From assembly GCA_950106755.1 (NCBI GenBank), contig OX467084.1, forward strand, positions 3,906,001 to 3,970,000: a DNA stretch of 64,000 bases, given 5' to 3'. The stretch is from Climacium dendroides (lineage: Eukaryota; Streptophyta; Bryopsida; Hypnales; Climaciaceae). Of the stretch, positions 59,541 to 64,000 are shown piece after piece. The stretch's first letter is position 1. Every line of letters begins with the position of its first letter. The notes beneath the pieces are model-generated. The model had not been told where the DNA came from. It searched no databases and saw only the letters and a list, made by a program, of their open reading frames with translations. Position numbers and translations under genes: made by a program.

Positions 59541-60306
59541 CTGCCAGAAGGCTCGCAGCCCGCGATGCCTGATGCCTCGCAACTCGGGAAGCGTTACATT
59601 GGGAAGTCTCGCGAGTCGGAAAACTGGCTTCCTTCCTACCCGTTTTGGAGCTACTCGGCCAGGTATCAACCAGTGTAGGGTGTGGATTTGGCTGTGTAGC
59701 TTAGTGGTATCAATGGTGTACGATAATATTTCACTCCTGCGGTATGATTGTGATGCAATTTGGGGCCGGAGCCCTCCTTTGTCGGCGTTGGCATTGACGG
59801 AGAATCGCGAGGAAGTCTAGCTGATGCTCTCGTTATGCGGAATCAAGGTTATCGCCGGATGTTTCCTCAAGCTGTTGTCAATGACCTGTTGGAGGAGCAT
59901 AATGTAAGTCAGATCGAACTGCCTCTGTGCCATTCATCTCAGGATTAAAATTCGCTTTACCTGTTCGGCAGGTACAAGTAGCGGTGAGGCTCCTGAGTGC
60001 AAATTGTATTCTACCAGTAAGATTAAATGTGTGTTCGAAGCGAAATTAATCGTCACATTCGGTAATAATGTCTACAGGCCTGACAGTTATTTGAGTCCTT
60101 GGGAGTCATGGCCTGTGTGGAGTACTTGTAAAGGTCTGAACTCTTCGGCCCTCGGGGCTGGAATTTGGCCAAGCACTGAAGCGGAAGAGGTGCTGTTTCC
60201 TCGTCGATTTGAATTCGCTGGGAATACCTAGGAATACGTTGTCTCCTTATTTCCGATAAGAGACCATTTCGAAGTTCCAAAATTGGAGGAAGCTTGGATA
60301 TCAACC

Positions 60307-60498
60307 ATGGAGGATTCCAGAAGAAGACGTGAGAAAAATGTGGTGCGCGAGAGCGTAACTGCAGTTTTTGAAGTTGTGAGGGGAATCCGAGACAATTTGA
60401 AGGAGATGCGGGCTGTGAGTCGTCGATTTGAAAAGATGCTGCTTCTAGTGACTCGGGTTAGCGGCCTTGCGGTTGTTTGGTGGGAACAAGACAATTAA
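60307..60498 (+). CDS. Small hypothetical protein, 63 aa (right arm)
   Basis: Same product as 34,989-35,180. ATG chosen over the upstream TTG-initiated frame because of its AACCATGG context. Basic N-terminus and a hydrophobic C-terminal stretch. Confidence 0.4.
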   Translation: MEDSRRRREKNVVRESVTAVFEVVRGIRDNLKEMRAVSRRFEKMLLLVTRVSGLAVVWWEQDN

Positions 60499-61560
60499 CT
60501 AATCCTGGTGTTGAATCGATCGCGGCTATGGCCGGAGTTCATTAACTGCAGCACTGGGTTGAGTTTTGAGGGGGAATAGAGCTTCCAATCTGCGATCTGC
60601 TCACCACCCTCACTGTCTCTAATTGACCGGGCAGTTTTGTTAAATTGGCGGATTTAATTTCAACTCAGTTGGCTTGGCTCTTCAAATCAATTTAGTTGAC
60701 TTTGAAGAGACTCGATGTCCCCTACAGTAGGTGGATTTCATTTACAGTATGGGTGTGTTCTGGAAGAACATAAATATTCTGAGAATTGTAGGGAATCGAT
60801 TAAATAAATCCAAGTGTGTTGAAAAAGTGGAATTTGTCTATTGTTCAATGATGTGCAGATCCCTTATGTTTACTAAATATTAGTAATTAAGCTCAATTGT
60901 AATTAGAGTACATGAAGTGTACATGCATATCTAACACAGAGTACAACTTATTTTCAAAGTGAGTGTCGTCTTTCTGCATGCATTTTGATACAAATAATCA
61001 TGAAAACTAAATTACATTAAATGTAATGTTTCTGGTTCTTTTGCATCATGAGTGCTTCGTAAAGTTATTTCATGCAAATGGTATTTCTGCTTTCCATATA
61101 CTTATCACACCTACCACAGTCATCAAGTCTGCCAAAATGTAGATGACAATTTCGAGAAGCTAGGTCTAAACTAGTGCATGAAAAGCGTTCAAAGGGAACG
61201 TAGACTCGTGCAGCAAATCGACCTCATTGCTTGAAGGAGAGGATGCATGAACTGACTCGAAAGGAACTAACAGAATAAAAATGCAATGTCAGGTCGGAAG
61301 TATTAGGATCCATTAAAATTAATGCTTGTGCAGGTGTGCTGGAGTGTCACGGTGACCGTTTTTCTCAGTCTCGGTACGTGGTTTCGTCATTGAGGCTAAT
61401 GCCGACAGGAGGTTCAAGGCGAGAAGTAGTGGATGTTCTCGGCAGTTGGGAAGTCAAATAAAAGAGCTTTCCAACGACTGACTGACTGATGCATTCGATC
61501 ATTTGCGATTTGGGCTCCGAAGGCGCTGTATTGGTCGAACTGCTCCAGATCCCTCCTCCG
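60499..61560. other. Arm sequence without a gene
   Basis: Includes TTTGTTAAATTGGCGG near 60,636 (relic of the TTCGTTAAA-end family) and AT-rich DNA. Mirrored at 33,927-34,988. Confidence 0.5.
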
Positions 61561-61773
61561 GCCCATGCTTCAGGTAAGTTCCACCTTCAGTCCATTTTCT
61601 AGCTTCAGTTTTCTAGATCACTTGTTTGCTAGCTGCACGGGAGTTTCTGCCGGTTAGAGCCATTGACAGCACCCGAAGACCTTCAATTACTGTTGATAAG
61701 TCATGTTGATATCGTTGATTGTTCATTTTGCAGCGCTTGAATTGCTCGCTGGATCGATCGCGGACGAGGGCCA

Positions 61774-62127
61774 ATGTCGTCCTCCAGGTCCATGGAGAAT
61801 GGAAGTGACAGACCTGCCGCAAATCGAGCTTCAACACTTCGTGGGCAGAATCTGTTGATCGGTAATGAACGATCCACCAGGAATGAACGATCGATCAGGC
61901 AGCAACGCCGAATCAGCAAGGCGGACCGGAGAGCATCCCGTCGTGCCGTGAATGCGATGAAGAAGACGGTCGAGATTGCGGACGGGAGCTCCGACTTTCC
62001 GTTGCTCATGGCTGCAGCATTTGGCAAAGGGGTGATGCGTTCTTGGAAATTCGCTCGCACTGTTTTCGAGGATGTGACCGGTCTCCAGTTGATCCAGGAG
62101 GAGGACGACGAGGATTCTTGCAACTGA
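61774..62127 (+). CDS. Basic hypothetical protein, 117 aa (right arm)
   Basis: 5' UTR exon ends CAG|GTAAGT at 61,573; the intron of 160 bp ends TTTTGCAG at 61,733; ATG 61,774 lies in the next exon; TGA 62,125-62,127. Same protein as 33,360-33,713 in the left arm. Arg-rich N-terminus, acidic C-terminus. Confidence 0.5.
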   Translation: MSSSRSMENGSDRPAANRASTLRGQNLLIGNERSTRNERSIRQQRRISKADRRASRRAVNAMKKTVEIADGSSDFPLLMAAAFGKGVMRSWKFARTVFEDVTGLQLIQEEDDEDSCN

Positions 62128-62611
62128 TTAGTACCTCCTGCGACAGTTACTGTTGCAAATCATATACACAAGTAGCTAGGCTATCCGTTGAATGTAGCTA
62201 CACTGGGATACATGCAGCTAGAGATTTAAGTACGTGTTCCAAAATCGTGTATTGGATGGTACTGGATTGTATCTCTTCAGGATGGTTTGGCAGCTCGACT
62301 GCCCTACACTTCCATTCCGTTAAATTGGCGACATTCAACAAACCAAAACTTGTGACATATGATATATCTTCACCAAGCTCTAATTTCAGGCCAGAAAATA
62401 TATAGCTCAGGTAAAGATTTCGGTCTCATGTCTCAGTGTGAAAGGATAGTATTACTCAGGTTGTTCAGAGAACCGATCAAAGAATACTGTCACCCCATAT
62501 TAACAGCTGCTTTTATATTTTGAATGAAGTGGAGGTGGAATGTGTAAATTCCAAGATATTACTTAAGATTATGTCAATGATGGCATTAAAATTGATTTTG
62601 GTTGATTGCAG

Positions 62612-62730
62612 GTATTTGAACATGAATGCAGCCCAAAACTTTCTGCAAGCCACTATCAGCGAGGATGAGCGAAGAGCTACCGTGCCTGTTGTGGCAAAGT
62701 CTAAATTTGCAAATCCCTGTTGCAATATCG
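62612..62730 (+). CDS. Isolated candidate exon (right arm)
   Basis: Flanked by GATTGCAG and ATATCG|GTATGT. Mirror of 32,757-32,875. Confidence 0.35.
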
Positions 62731-62812
62731 GTATGTCCAATATTCAATTCTCTTAGCGACTTAGTCTTACCTGATTCAGACTTTTATTTGGAGTCTTCTT
62801 ATGCTGTGTTCC

Positions 62813-62968
62813 TTAACCCGCGAAATTAAGTGCCAAGCTTGCTAACGAATCCTTGAAATCCTTCACGCCAAAATCATTGCAGAGACAGCAAAGCACTGGT
62901 TGAGCACGGTGTTGATAGAGTTGTTGCTGATCCTTGCGCCAGTGCAGCTTCTTGTCACTGGTAGCCAT
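62813..62968 (-). CDS. Small hypothetical protein, 51 aa (right arm)
   Basis: Mirror of 32,519-32,674, identical product, ATG at 62,968 on the - strand. 62,969-64,000 is AT-rich arm sequence without a further gene. Confidence 0.4.
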   Translation of the reverse strand: MATSDKKLHWRKDQQQLYQHRAQPVLCCLCNDFGVKDFKDSLASLALNFAG

Positions 62969-64000
62969 GGCGTGGCAAGTGTGGGAACTTTCGGATTATG
63001 TGATCACGCTCACTACTTTGGGTCAACCCCACTATTTGTTGTTGAGTCACTACGTTTGCATAGATGATTCATGATATAATCATCAAGCCCCATATCAAGT
63101 TTGAATTGTGTTCATATATCTAGCCGTTGAAGGATTTAGAAGTCACTCATTTGTATTTCATTCTTGCATAATATAAAAGGTACTTTTAATCTAGATCTAA
63201 AAATTGTATTAATAATTTTCGACCAAAAAAGAATTAGGTTTGATGTGCATCACTTGAGTGACTTGACACATTTACTATGCAAGCATCCACTTACACTTTA
63301 ATGAGCATCATTTAGATAGAAGAGAAAGAAAAGACTACGATTCTTTGGTTGATCTAGTAGAAAGAAAGTTCAAATATTATTTTTTTGGCTTTGATCTCAA
63401 GACACTTCAAATATTATATTTTTTGAATATATTATGATTTTTGGCTTTATTCTCAGGACAAAGACTACCCATCAACTTCTCAATTTTGAAATTTCAATTC
63501 TTATCTAGTATCTACAACCCTTTGTAATGAAAGATCATTCATTCACAACAAGTTGATAAAGATTTTTTCATCCACACCAAGTTTGACATACCAAATGTAA
63601 TAAATATACACATGTAGAGAAAATTTCAGATTTTTTAAGTACGTATTATATTTGACATGATTTTATTTCACTTTTTTATTAATAATTCATATTAATTTCA
63701 AATTTTTACTAAAAACTTTGGAATTTTTAAGACTTATAGAAAATATGTGACTTAATTTTTTATAAACAAAAAATAAAAATTCCATTTATTTTTCAATGAC
63801 AAAATGAAGTAACTATTTAGGGTAGAAGACTTTGATGTTTGACCAAATAATCATAGACTCCAGTGTTTGAAGTTTACCAATAAGCTAAAAATACAAAATG
63901 CTTTGATTATTTGAATTTTAGTATTGATGCAATTCACTATGAGTATTGATGCAATTGATTGTAGTGATGCAATTAATTGCGATAATGAAGAGATTTGCAA

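Larger units (their letters stand above)
56404..64000. repeat. Right arm of large palindrome, cut by window end
   Basis: Inverted copy of 31,561-39,086. Carries AP2 copy C and mirrored copies of the small genes. Continues past the window. Confidence 0.92.

Noticed and set aside
59688..59760. tRNA-like start (TAGCTTAGTGGT resembles a pol III A box), also at 17,215-17,290 and 35,735-35,810
   Set aside because: No B box (GGTTCGA-type) at the right distance and no cloverleaf could be drawn.

Overview
The window is nuclear DNA of a plant (streptophyte). Evidence: GT-AG spliced genes, an APETALA2-type protein with two AP2 domains, fragments of a PPR protein and of a PAA1/HMA6-type copper ATPase, a SWIM-bearing MULE-like transposase and a CACTA-type MITE. 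Islands of GC-rich exons sit in very AT-rich repeats. The species cannot be named from this sequence; the repeat load and near-identical inverted duplications would fit an ampliconic or sex-linked region of a bryophyte or alga (inference).

Layout. 1-2.6 kb: AT-rich repeats, a foldback MITE, a G-rich minisatellite and a pyrimidine-rich block. 2.68-4.05 kb: a dense cluster of near-perfect 22-bp palindromes (arms GTTCAGAGCG / CGCTCTGAAC). 4.07-9.90 kb: a three-exon gene for a 1,809-residue protein with a ParB-like motif and a methyltransferase-like fold remnant. 10.2-11.8 kb: an FCP1/NIF-type HAD phosphatase-like gene whose catalytic aspartates are glutamates. 12.6-13.9 kb: an inverted pair of diverged gene remnants. 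14.1 kb: a small CACTA MITE with target-site duplication. 15.6-16.0 and 29.9-30.4 kb: inverted repeats enclosing the first AP2 block. 16.9-22.05 kb: AP2 block A. 22-31.5 kb: AT-rich, almost gene-free.

31.56-39.09 kb and 56.40-64.00 kb are the arms of a large near-identical palindrome that runs off the window end. Each arm carries an AP2 gene (copies B and C) and several small genes. AP2 copies A, B and C encode the same 374-residue protein. The left-arm lineage is interrupted by a 15.0-kb MULE-like transposon (39,687-54,685) with imperfect terminal inverted repeats and a 10-bp target-site duplication; block A preserves the empty site. The transposon carries its transposase (+ strand, C-terminal SWIM finger), a ten-exon gene on the - strand for a ParB-like plus permuted DNA-methyltransferase-like protein, captured HMA and PPR fragments, and its own palindrome family (GCCTCGGCGCCGAGG).

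Most notable pattern: both ParB/methyltransferase-like genes lie beside arrays of dyad-symmetric sites, each gene with a different motif. This recalls bacterial ParB-parS or modification-enzyme target sites, but the link is a hypothesis.
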